From: Candidatus Nitrotoga sp. M5
GTDB taxonomy: Bacteria > Pseudomonadota > Gammaproteobacteria > Burkholderiales > Gallionellaceae
Direction of reading: 5' to 3'
Assembly (NCBI RefSeq): GCF_927904885.1
Contig: NZ_CAKMNW010000012.1
Location: 1 to 43,165, forward strand
DNA length: 43,165 nt
Under the pieces are notes generated by a model that was not told the DNA's origin, did no database searches, and worked only from the letters and a program-made list of their open reading frames with translations. Shown here piece after piece: positions 17,532-26,163 of the stretch. Position 1 is the stretch's first letter. The number at the start of each line of letters is the position of its first letter. The position numbers and the translations under genes were made by a program.

Positions 17532-18836
17532 TCAAGTGTGATGACGATACCAATTGACAAAATCTATGTCAGACAGAGCGCGGCTGTATAGAAAGCCCTG
17601 CACCAGATCGCAGCCAAGGTCGCGTAACAGGTCGAATGTTTCCTGATCTTCCACCCCTTCTGCCACTGTGGTCAGGTTGAAATTTTTGGCTAAATCAATA
17701 ATGGTACGGACGAGATGTTTGTCCTCGCGTGATTTATGTATGTTTCGAATGAAAAGTATATCAATCTTTAGTTCCTGCACTGGAAAGCGCTTAATGTACG
17801 CTAGCGATGAATAGCCGGTGCCGAAATCGTCGATTGCCAGGCAAACGCCAAGTTCTCTTAGTCTTAATAACATTGCGATGGAGGATTCAAAATTATTAAT
17901 TATTAAACTCTCCGTGATCTCAAGCGTAAGGTTCGCTGCGGGTACGCCCCAAAGGTCGAGTGTTTGCTGGATTATTTGTGGAAGCTCCTTGTCTTCGAGC
18001 ATTTTAGGCGGAAGATTGACGCTTATTCCTATATCTATGCCAGCTTTCAAAAAAACGGCTGTATGGCGCAGTGCCGTATTAAGAATCCATAGAGTTAAAG
18101 TGTTAATCAGGCCTGCATTCTCTGCAATTTTGATCAATGTGCTTGGATTGATCGCACGTTGACCTGACGCTGTCCAACGCACTAGAGCCTCAATGGAGAC
18201 ACAACGACCGGTTTGAATATTGATTTGCGGCTGGTAGTGAACATGCAATTCGTTCGCTTTGATGGCATTACCAAGTTCAATGTCGAGACCGCAATAAGCG
18301 TCTGTCGCAATTTGATCTTCAGGCTGATAGACGTGGTATCCCTGTTCATTGGTTGCGGCGATGTCTGATGCGATGTCGGCATACATTAATAATTGACCTG
18401 CATCATGGCCAAGTTCTGGAAAGTTGGCGATGCCGATATATGGGCGCAGCGTGACTGGATAATTATTGGCAATAAATGGCTTATACAATTCTGAAAGAAT
18501 TTTGATCGCTGCCAGGATACTTTGAGCATTATTGGCAAGGTCAGGCAAAACAAGACATATCTGTTCGTCAGAAAAGTGTGCGTAGCGATCAGCGTCCCGC
18601 AACAGAGTATCAAGGCGTTGATCGGTGTAATTTGTGATTGATTGTGCAGAAGTGTCGCCAATGATGGCGTCCAGCCGTTTGGCGCGCCTTAACTTCATAA
18701 TTAGAACGGCTGATGCGCTGGATTCGCCCTTAGCGATTTTATTACGCAGGAAATTAACCAGTTGAATGTGAGTTAACTGGTGCTGTGTCGGCGTAGCGTT
18801 AAATTGATGCGTCGGATGAGGGCTGTGGTCGATCAT
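17532..18836 (-). CDS. EAL-domain c-di-GMP phosphodiesterase with degenerate GGDEF domain
   Basis: This 434-residue protein should hydrolyse c-di-GMP to pGpG. The N-terminal part (about 20-170) looks like a GGDEF domain whose signature is lost: SDEQI stands near residue 89 where GG(D/E)EF is expected, so it is not a cyclase. The EAL domain (about 185-430) appears intact: EALVRW at 216-221, LEITES, AIDDFGTGYSSL, then a Lys in ELKID, and AEGVEDQE and QGFLYSRAL. The ATG at 18836 overlaps the HD-GYP stop by four bases (ATGA), so it is chosen over a longer upstream frame. The two genes form a translationally coupled unit. Confidence 0.92.
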   Translation of the reverse strand: MIDHSPHPTHQFNATPTQHQLTHIQLVNFLRNKIAKGESSASAVLIMKLRRAKRLDAIIGDTSAQSITNYTDQRLDTLLRDADRYAHFSDEQICLVLPDLANNAQSILAAIKILSELYKPFIANNYPVTLRPYIGIANFPELGHDAGQLLMYADIASDIAATNEQGYHVYQPEDQIATDAYCGLDIELGNAIKANELHVHYQPQINIQTGRCVSIEALVRWTASGQRAINPSTLIKIAENAGLINTLTLWILNTALRHTAVFLKAGIDIGISVNLPPKMLEDKELPQIIQQTLDLWGVPAANLTLEITESLIINNFESSIAMLLRLRELGVCLAIDDFGTGYSSLAYIKRFPVQELKIDILFIRNIHKSREDKHLVRTIIDLAKNFNLTTVAEGVEDQETFDLLRDLGCDLVQGFLYSRALSDIDFVNWYRHHT

Positions 18837-20374
18837 GCAAGGTAGTACTCTCGAACAGCAAGGTCGTAAGCGCCAGTTGGCAGGCCGCGTAGAATATGAA
18901 TTGCTGCTGTCATTTCGGGCTGACAAAGTAAATCTAATGTAGCGGGATGCGGCACCGGACTTTTGTTTGAGTCACTAATTATCAGTACACGTGGTTTAAG
19001 TCGGCGTACCTTGCTCTGGCTGATAACGACGGCGACTTCACCAGAGGACAGCTCGACCAAGGAGCCAACCGGGAAAATGCCGATTGTTTGGATGAATTGC
19101 TCGACCATTGAGTCAAGGTAATATTCACCACTCATAGTGCTTATACTTTTCAATGCCTCATAGGCTGACACGGCTTTGCTATGAGTACGTGTATTGGTCA
19201 GCGCGGTAAATGAATTTACGATTGCAGCCATTCGCCCGAACAGGCAGATGTCACCTTTAGATATTCCTGCAGGGTAGCCGCTCCCGTTTTCTCGCTCATG
19301 GTGTTGGGCGATACCTTCTAAAATGTCGTTATGCAGATCAGGCGTCTCTTTAAGTATTTCAAGGCCCAAGCGTACGTGGCTTTTAACTATTTCAAATTCA
19401 TCTAGTGTCAGCTGGTCATTCTTTTGTAGCAGTTCGCTCGGCAACTTTATGTTTCCAATGTCGAGCAACAATCCGGTGATACCCAGGCGCTCGAGAAAAT
19501 CTTTAGGTAAACCTATATGTCGACCCAGCGCAATCAGATAAACGGCTGTTTGGAGCCCGAACCCATAACTAACAGTATCCTGTTGACGTAATTGCATGAT
19601 CAACATCAGCGCATTAGGATTTCGCACCATACTGCCTACTACTTCCTGAATCACGATTTCCACTTCTGCTATGTCAAGGTTTTTGTCGGATTGCAGGTCT
19701 TGAACAAGGCCATGCAGCACCTTTTCTGTAAGTGTATAAGCATTATCGGCTGGAGCAAACTCCTCCTCGACAGGTCTGACATTGTTGTAAATCGTTAATT
19801 CGACGCTATCAGGAACAAAGGCAGGTCGCTTAACATCAGCAAGATGTAGTTCAGTTATTGCAGGATTTGGATCGGAGCCAACAGTATGTTTTTTAGTCTC
19901 ATATTCATCTTTTGGATTATTTTTTATTTTTAAGAATTTTTTTGTTTTAGCGAATAACGAGCCCAGTAACCCCACTTTAATATTGGTTTCTGACGATGCG
20001 TCTTTAATTTTCAGGTCGACAGGGGCTTGTACGTCAGCTAGCTTTTTCTTAATTGATTCAGGTGCAGAATAGTCGACGATAGAAGTATGGCCAGTGCTGA
20101 CGGGAGTATGATTGCGGCTGATGGATGGTGTGATGGAATTTAATCTTTCTAGCTTTGCTTTACTATCAGAGGCAGGTTCAGCTGCTTGAAGTTCTTGAGC
20201 AGATCTGTCCCAATCAATTACAACGAATTTACAGTACTCTTGTAATTGTCCGATCTGTTCAACGTTTTCGATCAGTAACCCCTGAAGCAGGAATGGTGTA
20301 TCAAGCCAAGGTCGATCAAGGTCAGAGACGTACATGCCAATCTTGAGTTTGCTGGAAGGAATCGTTGTGCTCAT
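18833..20374 (-). CDS. DUF3391 / HD-GYP domain protein, catalytic HD degenerate
   Basis: This 513-residue signalling protein has an N-terminal DUF3391 domain (about 1-60), a long variable linker (about 60-210) and an HD-GYP domain (about 215-410). HD-GYP domains normally degrade c-di-GMP using a metal centre. Here the HD pair is replaced by Leu304-Asp305 (LLLDIGN for the usual LLHDIGK) and the earlier conserved His is missing in SYGFGLQ. HHERENGSGYPAG (about 358-370) is still present. It is therefore likely inactive as a phosphodiesterase and may act as a c-di-GMP sensor or as a partner of the EAL protein encoded right after it. No transmembrane segment is seen. Confidence 0.9.
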   Translation of the reverse strand: MSTTIPSSKLKIGMYVSDLDRPWLDTPFLLQGLLIENVEQIGQLQEYCKFVVIDWDRSAQELQAAEPASDSKAKLERLNSITPSISRNHTPVSTGHTSIVDYSAPESIKKKLADVQAPVDLKIKDASSETNIKVGLLGSLFAKTKKFLKIKNNPKDEYETKKHTVGSDPNPAITELHLADVKRPAFVPDSVELTIYNNVRPVEEEFAPADNAYTLTEKVLHGLVQDLQSDKNLDIAEVEIVIQEVVGSMVRNPNALMLIMQLRQQDTVSYGFGLQTAVYLIALGRHIGLPKDFLERLGITGLLLDIGNIKLPSELLQKNDQLTLDEFEIVKSHVRLGLEILKETPDLHNDILEGIAQHHERENGSGYPAGISKGDICLFGRMAAIVNSFTALTNTRTHSKAVSAYEALKSISTMSGEYYLDSMVEQFIQTIGIFPVGSLVELSSGEVAVVISQSKVRRLKPRVLIISDSNKSPVPHPATLDLLCQPEMTAAIHILRGLPTGAYDLAVREYYLA

Positions 20375-20642
20375 ACTGAATAAGTGTAACGTACATTTTT
20401 TCCAAAATACTATACTCAGGGCCTGTTAAAAAATTGCCCCCGCCTTTGTTACGGAAATACATACAGGCAAGTATTATAACCAGCATTCGAGTACACAATA
20501 AATTTAGCGGGTGGCAAAGAAATAACCTGGCGATTTCGGGATGACTTAACAACAGTTCAATTGCAAAACCTATATTATCAAGTCCATTACCACGATTTTA
20601 ACGCACCTATATTTATTTTGACGGCCAATTAATTTTAATCAG

Positions 20643-20857
20643 GCAGCCCTGTTCGACTTAAAAGTAATCGGCTGAAAACTGAGCTGAGCGGTGACTATTT
20701 CGCTGCATTTTTTGGCAATAGAATGACTATCTACCTTGGACAATCATCAAACTTCAAATGGTGTAAGCCGGCATTTCTCCGCAAGGTAAAAGCTCGCAAA
20801 ATTATCCTTCGTTCCGCTCAATTTACGAGATGATTCTTTAAGTTCGACAAGTTGCCA
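20643..20857 (+). repeat. MITE-like dispersed repeat, copy C
   Basis: The left terminal repeat GCAGCCCTGTTCGACTTAAA and right end TTTAAGTTCGACAAGTTGCC are inverted copies. Internal blocks match the others: GAGCGGTGACTATTTCGCTGC and GGCATTTCTCCGCAAGGTAAAAGCTCGCAAAA (split by point changes). This copy is more diverged in its middle third than B, D and E. Confidence 0.75.
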
Positions 20858-21193
20858 GACAAACTTTAATTTCTTCTGCCAGAAAGGCATCATGTGCGTC
20901 TGGTTTGGAACTATGTAGCACATCAGCACCTCAAAGCCGTATTGCTCCATCAAGGTGCGTCGAGATAAAGCGGCGCGATCGCGCTGTAAATATGGGATAT
21001 TTCCCTTTCTGTGAAGTCAAAGTAGGCCGATTCGTCAGTAGAAAGAGGAAACCGGAGTTGTTCTGGATGGAATTAGCAGTAAGGCGTGTATGAGCAGTCA
21101 ACATTTTTTTTGAGTTTTATTTTTAAACAATATTAATCATATAGTTATTTTGTTATTTGCCTTTAGTTTTATGCAAAATTCTGGCTAAAAGGT

Positions 21194-21199
21194 TATACT
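21194..21199 (+). promoter_or_regulatory. candidate -10 box upstream of terC
   Basis: TATACT fits the sigma-70 -10 consensus in 5 of 6 bases. No good -35 box lies 16-18 bases upstream; TTATGC at 21169-21174 is the closest and is spaced at 19. It is placed about 200 bases before the TerC start, leaving a long leader. Confidence 0.3.
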
Positions 21200-21260
21200 T
21201 GGCCATGTATATGAAACATTCATGGTTGGAGGTGTCAATATAACAGGAGGCATGCACGAT

Positions 21261-21311
21261 ATGTATGCAGATAACATACTCATATTTTTCACACGTCGTG
21301 ATCATTCATGA
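21261..21311 (+). other. possible leader peptide ORF upstream of terC
   Basis: An AGGAGG site at 21245-21250 is followed at 10 bases by an ATG and 16 codons (MYADNILIFFTRRDHS) to a TGA. The ribosome site is stronger than that of terC itself. The reading frame overlaps the shared ACACGTCGTGAT motif. It may be a regulatory leader peptide or chance. Confidence 0.3.
21291..21302 (+). promoter_or_regulatory. shared motif upstream of terC (candidate operator)
   Basis: ACACGTCGTGAT occurs here and, as its exact reverse complement, at 22642-22653 upstream of the first terD. The core CACGTCGTG is a near-palindrome centred on one base, as expected for a dimeric regulator site. No regulator gene is visible in the locus. 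Confidence 0.35.
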
Positions 21312-21392
21312 CGTATTCATAGTAGTTTGCGGGCAGGACGAATTTAAATTTCGTGCGTGTCAATTTCAACAGTTCCGGTTAAGAAATCAAAT

Positions 21393-22439
21393 ATGAAGCA
21401 TTTCAGGGTGTCATTTGTAGTTACGTTTGTTCTGCTCGTCCTCGCGACATGGTGGGGTTACAGTATCGGTGGTCTGGCAGGCGCAGGTCAGGCATTATTT
21501 ATCGCGAGTGTTTTGTCTATCATGGAGATTTCACTTTCTTTCGATAACGCAGTCGTGAATGCATCTGTGTTGCGCAATTGGGATGCTTTCTGGCAAAAAA
21601 TGTTCTTGACGGTCGGGATAATTGTCGCGGTATTTGGTATGCGTTTGGTATTCCCTATTCTGATTGTATCTATTGCAACTGGTCTGGGATTGGTTGATGT
21701 GATGAGTCTGGCCTTGAATACACCCGAAGAGTATTCAAAGCATTTGACTGATACTCATGCGCAAGTTGCTACTTTCGGTGGATCCTTTTTACTTTTGGTA
21801 TTCCTCAATTTTTTATTTGATCAGGATAAAGAGTTGCATTGGTTGGGCTGGATTGAGGAAAAGCTTGGCGCGCACGGCACTGAAGGTCTGTCTAATTTGT
21901 TGACTCTACTAGCTGTGTTCGGCTGTATGTCATTGGTTCCTGAAGCACAGAAACTGTCGGTACTGATGGCAGGTGTCGGTGGTATCGCAGTATATTTGTC
22001 CGTTAGTTTCCTCAGTGGCCTGTTGGAGAATGAAGTGGGTGATCCGAGCGTCGGCGACGTGGTTAAGCGCGGTAGTATAGGCGGCTTTCTATACTTGGAG
22101 GTGTTAGATGCGTCGTTCAGTTTTGATGGCGTTATAGGCGCCTTTGCAATCACTAGTGATGTGGTTATCATCATGTTAGGTTTGGCAATTGGTGCCATGT
22201 TCGTACGTTCGATGACAGTCTTTCTGGTGCGTAAGGGCACATTAGATGAGTTCGTTTATTTGGAGCATGGTGCGCACTACGCGATCGGTATCTTGGCGCT
22301 CATTATGCTGGTAAGCGTCAAATTTCATATTTCGGAATGGTTCACCGGCTTGTCCGGTGTGGCTTTCATTGGCTTGTCTTTATGGTCATCAGTTCGCTAC
22401 AATCGAAATCAAAATGCGGCAGTAGAACCAGTTAAATAA
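21393..22439 (+). CDS. TerC-superfamily membrane protein (DUF475)
   Basis: This is a polytopic inner-membrane protein with about 8-9 helices, related to TerC and matching the DUF475 group (PF04332). The two acidic membrane motifs of the superfamily are present: SIMEISLSFDNAVVNASVL near the N-terminus and EVLDASFSFDGVIGAFAI in the second half. Both place Asp/Glu inside the membrane, consistent with metal-ion transport or sensing. In Ter systems TerC is thought to be the membrane partner of TerD. ATG at 21393 is chosen because homologues start this way; GTG at 21357 in the same frame is possible. It is the first gene of the ter locus, 268 bases before terD, and could have a separate transcript. 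Confidence 0.88.
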   Translation: MKHFRVSFVVTFVLLVLATWWGYSIGGLAGAGQALFIASVLSIMEISLSFDNAVVNASVLRNWDAFWQKMFLTVGIIVAVFGMRLVFPILIVSIATGLGLVDVMSLALNTPEEYSKHLTDTHAQVATFGGSFLLLVFLNFLFDQDKELHWLGWIEEKLGAHGTEGLSNLLTLLAVFGCMSLVPEAQKLSVLMAGVGGIAVYLSVSFLSGLLENEVGDPSVGDVVKRGSIGGFLYLEVLDASFSFDGVIGAFAITSDVVIIMLGLAIGAMFVRSMTVFLVRKGTLDEFVYLEHGAHYAIGILALIMLVSVKFHISEWFTGLSGVAFIGLSLWSSVRYNRNQNAAVEPVK

Positions 22440-22707
22440 TTTATGTTTGGACGAAAAAATCGAGAATGCTCAGTTTTCAATGTTTGCATCACAACGATAA
22501 CTGTCTAGGTAGAAGCGAAATGCTGGTTGAGCAGCTTAAGCGTTGCTGGTCTTCGGCGAGATCTATCGTTAAAATAGCGAAAAAGGCAATTTAAGGCAGT
22601 AGTGTAAGGCTATGCGGACGTCCTGCGTGCGCTGGCAATTCATCACGACGTGTATGTACGGTAACAATGTCACCACGGTTGTTAACTTTAATTAAGGAGC
22701 ACATTTA
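22440..22707. other. spacer between terC and the first terD
   Basis: These 268 bases hold no gene. The motif ATCACGACGTGT at 22642-22653 is the reverse complement of the site before terC. The gap is long enough for a separate terD promoter, but I cannot place its boxes. Confidence 0.4.
22642..22653 (-). promoter_or_regulatory. shared motif upstream of terD (candidate operator)
   Basis: This is an exact reverse-complement match to 21291-21302. It lies 55 bases before the terD start codon, a plausible place for an operator. See the terC entry for its symmetry. Confidence 0.35.
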
Positions 22708-23283
22708 ATGGCAATTAGTCTACAAAAAGGCGGTAACGTTAATCTGAGTAAAGAAGCGCCATCTCTTACCAAAATGGTGATTGGACTCGGCTGGGATCCT
22801 CGTGCAACTGACGGTACAGAGTTCGATCTTGACGGTAGCGCATTCTTACTTAAGGCGGATGGTAAAGCCCGATCAGACGCTGACTTCATTTTTTACAACA
22901 ATCTAAAATCAGCCGACGGCTCTGTCACTCACGCAGGAGATAATAAAAGTGGTGAAGGTGAAGGTGACGACGAGAAAATCATGATTGAGTTATCGAAAGT
23001 TCCGGCTGATATCAACAAAATCTCGATAGGCGTCACGATCCACGATGCTGAAACACGCAAGCAAAACTTCGGAATGGTCGCCAATGCTTATATCCGCTGT
23101 CTCGATGCCAATGGCGACAAAGAAATCGCGCGCTACGACTTGTCGGAAGACAGCTCTACTGAAACGGCGATGATCTTTGGCGAGATCTATCGCGCTGGTG
23201 CAGAATGGAAATTTAAGGCGGTCGGACAAGGCTTTGCAGGTGGTCTCGGCCCTTTGGCACGGTCATTCGGCATTAGCGCGTAA
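22708..23283 (+). CDS. terD: TerD-family stress protein, first copy
   Basis: TerD proteins are cytoplasmic calcium-binding beta-sandwich proteins linked to tellurite and general stress resistance. The 191-residue length is exactly typical. The acidic calcium-binding segments are intact: [12 protein letters not shown] (about 33-44) and [22 protein letters not shown] (about 71-92, shown in part). RYDLSED and [19 protein letters not shown] mark the C-terminal half. A clear ribosome site AAGGAG precedes the ATG. The gene is closed by a strong terminator 39 bases later, so it can be made alone and in excess. It resembles TerD/TerE more than TerZ, but the letter cannot be fixed from the sequence. 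Confidence 0.95.
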   Translation: MAISLQKGGNVNLSKEAPSLTKMVIGLGWDPRATDGTEFDLDGSAFLLKADGKARSDADFIFYNNLKSADGSVTHAGDNKSGEGEGDDEKIMIELSKVPADINKISIGVTIHDAETRKQNFGMVANAYIRCLDANGDKEIARYDLSEDSSTETAMIFGEIYRAGAEWKFKAVGQGFAGGLGPLARSFGISA

Positions 23284-23321
23284 TATATCCTCAGGGACTT
23301 TCGCGTAGATAACAAATTGTT

Positions 23322-23358
23322 GGATGGGCACAGTTTTATCGTGCCCATCCTTCTTTTT
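23322..23358 (+). terminator. rho-independent terminator after terD
   Basis: A perfect 10-bp stem GGATGGGCAC / GTGCCCATCC with a 9-base loop is followed by TTCTTTTT. It lies 39 bases after the terD stop codon. It separates terD from the AIM24-like gene transcriptionally, at least in part. Confidence 0.92.
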
Positions 23359-23511
23359 GATACTTATATTTATATCGGTTTGTGTAGTATCAAGTATCAA
23401 GTATGAAGCATCTTTGTTCTTATGAGCTGATGCCCAGTGTGGCGACTCTTAATAAACGGGGTCGCCGCACATATAACTTCCTCCTTCTTTATAGTTTATA
23501 GGATTCACGAC

Positions 23512-24219
23512 ATGACAGTGTTCACTTCAACCGGCGATGTTGATCCGTTTCTGCACGTTGCGATGACCAAGGGTGACAAGATCTATTGCGAATCTGGCGC
23601 GATGGTGATGATGGAAGCTGCGCTGGACCTCAAAGGACGTATGAACGGTGGTATTGGCAGTGCCTTAATGAGACGTTTTGCTAATGGTGAATCGTTCTTC
23701 CAGCAACACATCGAAGCGGTACGTGGCGATGGCGATTGCCTGTTATCACCAGCACTACCTGGCGCGATGGAAATCATCGATGTTGGAAAGTGCCAGTATT
23801 TACTCAATGATGGTGCGTTTGTGGCTGCTACATCGGGCACTGAGATGAAGGTACGTAAGCAAAATATCGGAAATGCGCTGTTTGCACAGTCAGGCGGTTT
23901 CTTCGTGATGGAAACTTCCGGTAATGGCCAGGTTGTCGTATCTGGCTTCGGTTCGATGTTTCAACTCGATGTCGTGCCCGGTAAGGATGTAATCATTGAT
24001 AATTCCCACGTCGTTTGTTGGGACAGCACTTTGCAATATGTAATTTCAGTCACCACTGGCGATGGTGGTAGCGGCGGCGGTGGCATCGGCGGCATGGTAG
24101 GCAATTTGGTCAATAGCGTCACCAGCGGAGAAGGTGTCGTACTTCGCTTCAGTGGCTCGGGCAAGGTGTATATATGTTCGCGCAATCCTAGTTCATTTGC
24201 CGCACTGTTGAGAAAATAA
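23512..24219 (+). CDS. AIM24 / TIGR00266-family protein
   Basis: This 235-residue protein belongs to the AIM24 (DUF124, PF01987) beta-barrel family. Family features are MTKGDKIYCESGAMVMMEAALDL near the start, a run of short beta strands, a glycine-rich loop (DGGSGGGGIGGMVG, about 185-198) and the C-terminal GEGVVLRFSGSGKVYICSRN. The biochemical role is not known. In yeast, Aim24 supports mitochondrial membrane organisation. The ATG at 23512, with AGGA upstream, is chosen over an earlier in-frame codon. It sits between two terD genes, and AIM24-like genes are found with TerD genes in other bacteria, so a shared stress role is a fair inference. Confidence 0.9.
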   Translation: MTVFTSTGDVDPFLHVAMTKGDKIYCESGAMVMMEAALDLKGRMNGGIGSALMRRFANGESFFQQHIEAVRGDGDCLLSPALPGAMEIIDVGKCQYLLNDGAFVAATSGTEMKVRKQNIGNALFAQSGGFFVMETSGNGQVVVSGFGSMFQLDVVPGKDVIIDNSHVVCWDSTLQYVISVTTGDGGSGGGGIGGMVGNLVNSVTSGEGVVLRFSGSGKVYICSRNPSSFAALLRK

Positions 24220-24550
24220 GCATCCGATGTTGTCATTGCTAATGGTGGAAAGTGCTTTTTATTAAAAGTACAAAAGGCGCGAAAAAGTTTGTAAGTTGTA
24301 ACACAGGACGCCTCTTCAATATTTGTGTAAGAAAAATATTACGGCGCGCTAACTATGAGTAGTTTATAGGATAGGCCTTGAAATTTTTCATGGTTTTGTA
24401 AATCGGACGGATCATTGATCATGATCGTAATTTTGTGTCCCGTGAGGGCTAATCTTCAGTGTCGGCATGCCATTTTGAGATGCAGAAGAATCGCATAGTT
24501 TGAACTGGTTTCAGGCAAGCAACAATTCAATTATTCTTAAGGAGAGCTGT
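24220..24550. other. spacer before the second terD
   Basis: This 331-base gap has no gene. It contains overlapping palindromic GATCATTGATCATGATC at about 24410-24426, a possible regulator site, and probably the promoter of the terD-to-terA operon. No classical terminator for the AIM24 gene is obvious; GTGCTTTT/AAAAGTAC at about 24250-24271 is a weak stem. Confidence 0.4.
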
Positions 24551-25132
24551 ATGGCGATTAATCTGGAAAAAGGTCAAAAAATATCCCTTGATAAAGAGGC
24601 TGGCGTTAAATTAAATAAAATCATCATGGGGCTTGGTTGGGATGCAATAAAGTCAAAAGGTTTCTTAGGCTTTGGCAGTAAGTCGCAGGATGTCGATCTC
24701 GATGCATCTTGCATTATGTTTGACCAGCAGGGCACTCAGACCGACGCAGTATGGTTTCGGCAGTTGAAATCAAATGATGGTTCGGTGACCCACACTGGCG
24801 ACAATCGCACTGGCGAAGGAGACGGTGATGATGAGCAAATAATTGTTGACTTGACGCAAGTTCCAGAGAACGTAAAGAGTTTGGTGTTTACGGTCAATAG
24901 TTTTACTGGTCAAAATTTCTCTCAAATTGAGAATGCAACCTGTCGCATCGTTAATGCAAGCAACAACATGGAAGTTGCGCGATTCAATTTGTCTGCTTTG
25001 GGATCTCATAACGCGCAAATCATGGCCAAGATTTATCGTCATAATGGCGAATGGAAAATGCATGCCATCGGCGAAATTGGCAATGGCCGCACTTTTGCTG
25101 AACTGATGCCGCAAATTACGCCGCACTTATAA
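24551..25132 (+). CDS. terD: TerD-family stress protein, second copy
   Basis: This 193-residue TerD paralogue is distinct from the first copy. It keeps both acidic calcium-binding stretches: QDVDLDASCIMFD (about 40-52) and SNDGSVTHTGDNRTGEGDGD. It has a small insert, KSKGFLGFGSKSQD, missing in the first copy and seen in TerE/TerD variants with a flexible loop. The start MAINLEKGQKISLDKE fits the family, and AAGGAG lies at the right distance before ATG 24551, so the longer upstream frame is rejected. It begins the tightly spaced part of the operon, with only 8 bases to the ATP-grasp gene. Confidence 0.94.
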   Translation: MAINLEKGQKISLDKEAGVKLNKIIMGLGWDAIKSKGFLGFGSKSQDVDLDASCIMFDQQGTQTDAVWFRQLKSNDGSVTHTGDNRTGEGDGDDEQIIVDLTQVPENVKSLVFTVNSFTGQNFSQIENATCRIVNASNNMEVARFNLSALGSHNAQIMAKIYRHNGEWKMHAIGEIGNGRTFAELMPQITPHL

Positions 25133-25140
25133 GTTAGTTC

Positions 25141-26163
25141 ATGCAGCGAGTCTGGTTTAATAAAACATTTTCATCCGTTGCCGCTGCAATCAGCCTCATT
25201 CGTGAGGCTGATGTTGTTGGTGACTATCATATTGTGTGTAGCAACACCAATCCGCATGCTCCGGGTTTTTTCTTTGCGCACGAATCATCCATTGAACCCA
25301 GTGGATTGAAAGGCAAAGACTATCTGGACTGGTGTCTTCATTTCTGCCGCGCGAACAACATCGACATTTTTGTGCCCGGCAAGGAAGCAAGTCTGGTCAG
25401 CGCAGCACGTGAACAATTTGCGACGCAAGGTACTCGAGTATTGTGTGCGGCGTTGCAGGAAGTGTTGCATCTACTGCATGACAAAGCACTTTTTTATCAA
25501 TCGGTTGATTTAAAGCTCGCACCGCCTGCTGCGTTCCGCGTAGTTGAAGATGTCGAACAATTCGATGCCGCCTACCGTGAACTAAGAGATGCGCATAAAA
25601 AGTTGTGCGTCAAGCCTTCGGTATCTGTGTATGGCCTTGGCTTCAGCGTGGTCGATGAAGAGCGTTCCAGCGCGCAGTTGTTGCTTGATGGGATTCAGTA
25701 CCACATCGGCCTGGATGATCTGAGGCGTGGATTTGCCACAATGAATGGCTTCCGTACAATGCTGGTAATGGAGTATTTGGATGGGCACGAATACAGTGTT
25801 GATTGCGTTGGTGATAATGGGCGGCTGATTTGCGCGGTTCCTCGTAAGAAAGCCAAAATGGCCGGTCAGGGGCAAATGATCGAGCTGCGTGATGACATTC
25901 TGGAAAGCACAAGACAACTTACCTCCACCTATGGATTGAACGGTGTATTCAATATTCAATTCCGTGAAGGCCAAAATGGAATTTGTCTGCTGGAGATTAA
26001 TCCTCGCATGTCAGGCGGTCTTGCAATGGCGTGCCTTGCCGGCCCCAATCTGCCGTATCTGGCTTTGGTTGGATTCGATCGCGGTTTCGACGGTCTGCGT
26101 ATACCGCCAATCCGTGCCGGTATACGCGTTGCAGAACTAGCGCGAGCAATGGAGCTTAAGTGA
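25141..26163 (+). CDS. Ter-operon ATP-grasp ligase
   Basis: This 340-residue ATP-grasp enzyme is expected to join a carboxylate to an amine or similar nucleophile through an acyl-phosphate. The N-terminal pre-ATP-grasp domain covers about 1-110 (IDIFVPGKEASLV). Lys in KKLCVKPSVSVYGLGF (about 155-165) binds ATP, and LLEINPRMSGGLA (about 281-293) holds the Mg-binding Glu and Asn. This family is one of the fixed members of the Ter-linked biosynthetic module. Its stop overlaps the next gene's GTG start by four bases. The real substrates are unknown. Confidence 0.9.
   Translation: MQRVWFNKTFSSVAAAISLIREADVVGDYHIVCSNTNPHAPGFFFAHESSIEPSGLKGKDYLDWCLHFCRANNIDIFVPGKEASLVSAAREQFATQGTRVLCAALQEVLHLLHDKALFYQSVDLKLAPPAAFRVVEDVEQFDAAYRELRDAHKKLCVKPSVSVYGLGFSVVDEERSSAQLLLDGIQYHIGLDDLRRGFATMNGFRTMLVMEYLDGHEYSVDCVGDNGRLICAVPRKKAKMAGQGQMIELRDDILESTRQLTSTYGLNGVFNIQFREGQNGICLLEINPRMSGGLAMACLAGPNLPYLALVGFDRGFDGLRIPPIRAGIRVAELARAMELK

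Larger units (their letters stand above)
20375..21356. other. divergent spacer upstream of the ter locus
   Basis: This 982-base stretch separates the c-di-GMP operon (leftward) from the ter locus (rightward) and must hold both promoters. It contains MITE copy C, a TATACT at 21194-21199 that could be a -10 box for terC, a tiny reading frame with a strong ribosome site (21261-21311), and the motif ACACGTCGTGAT at 21291-21302. Confidence 0.5.
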
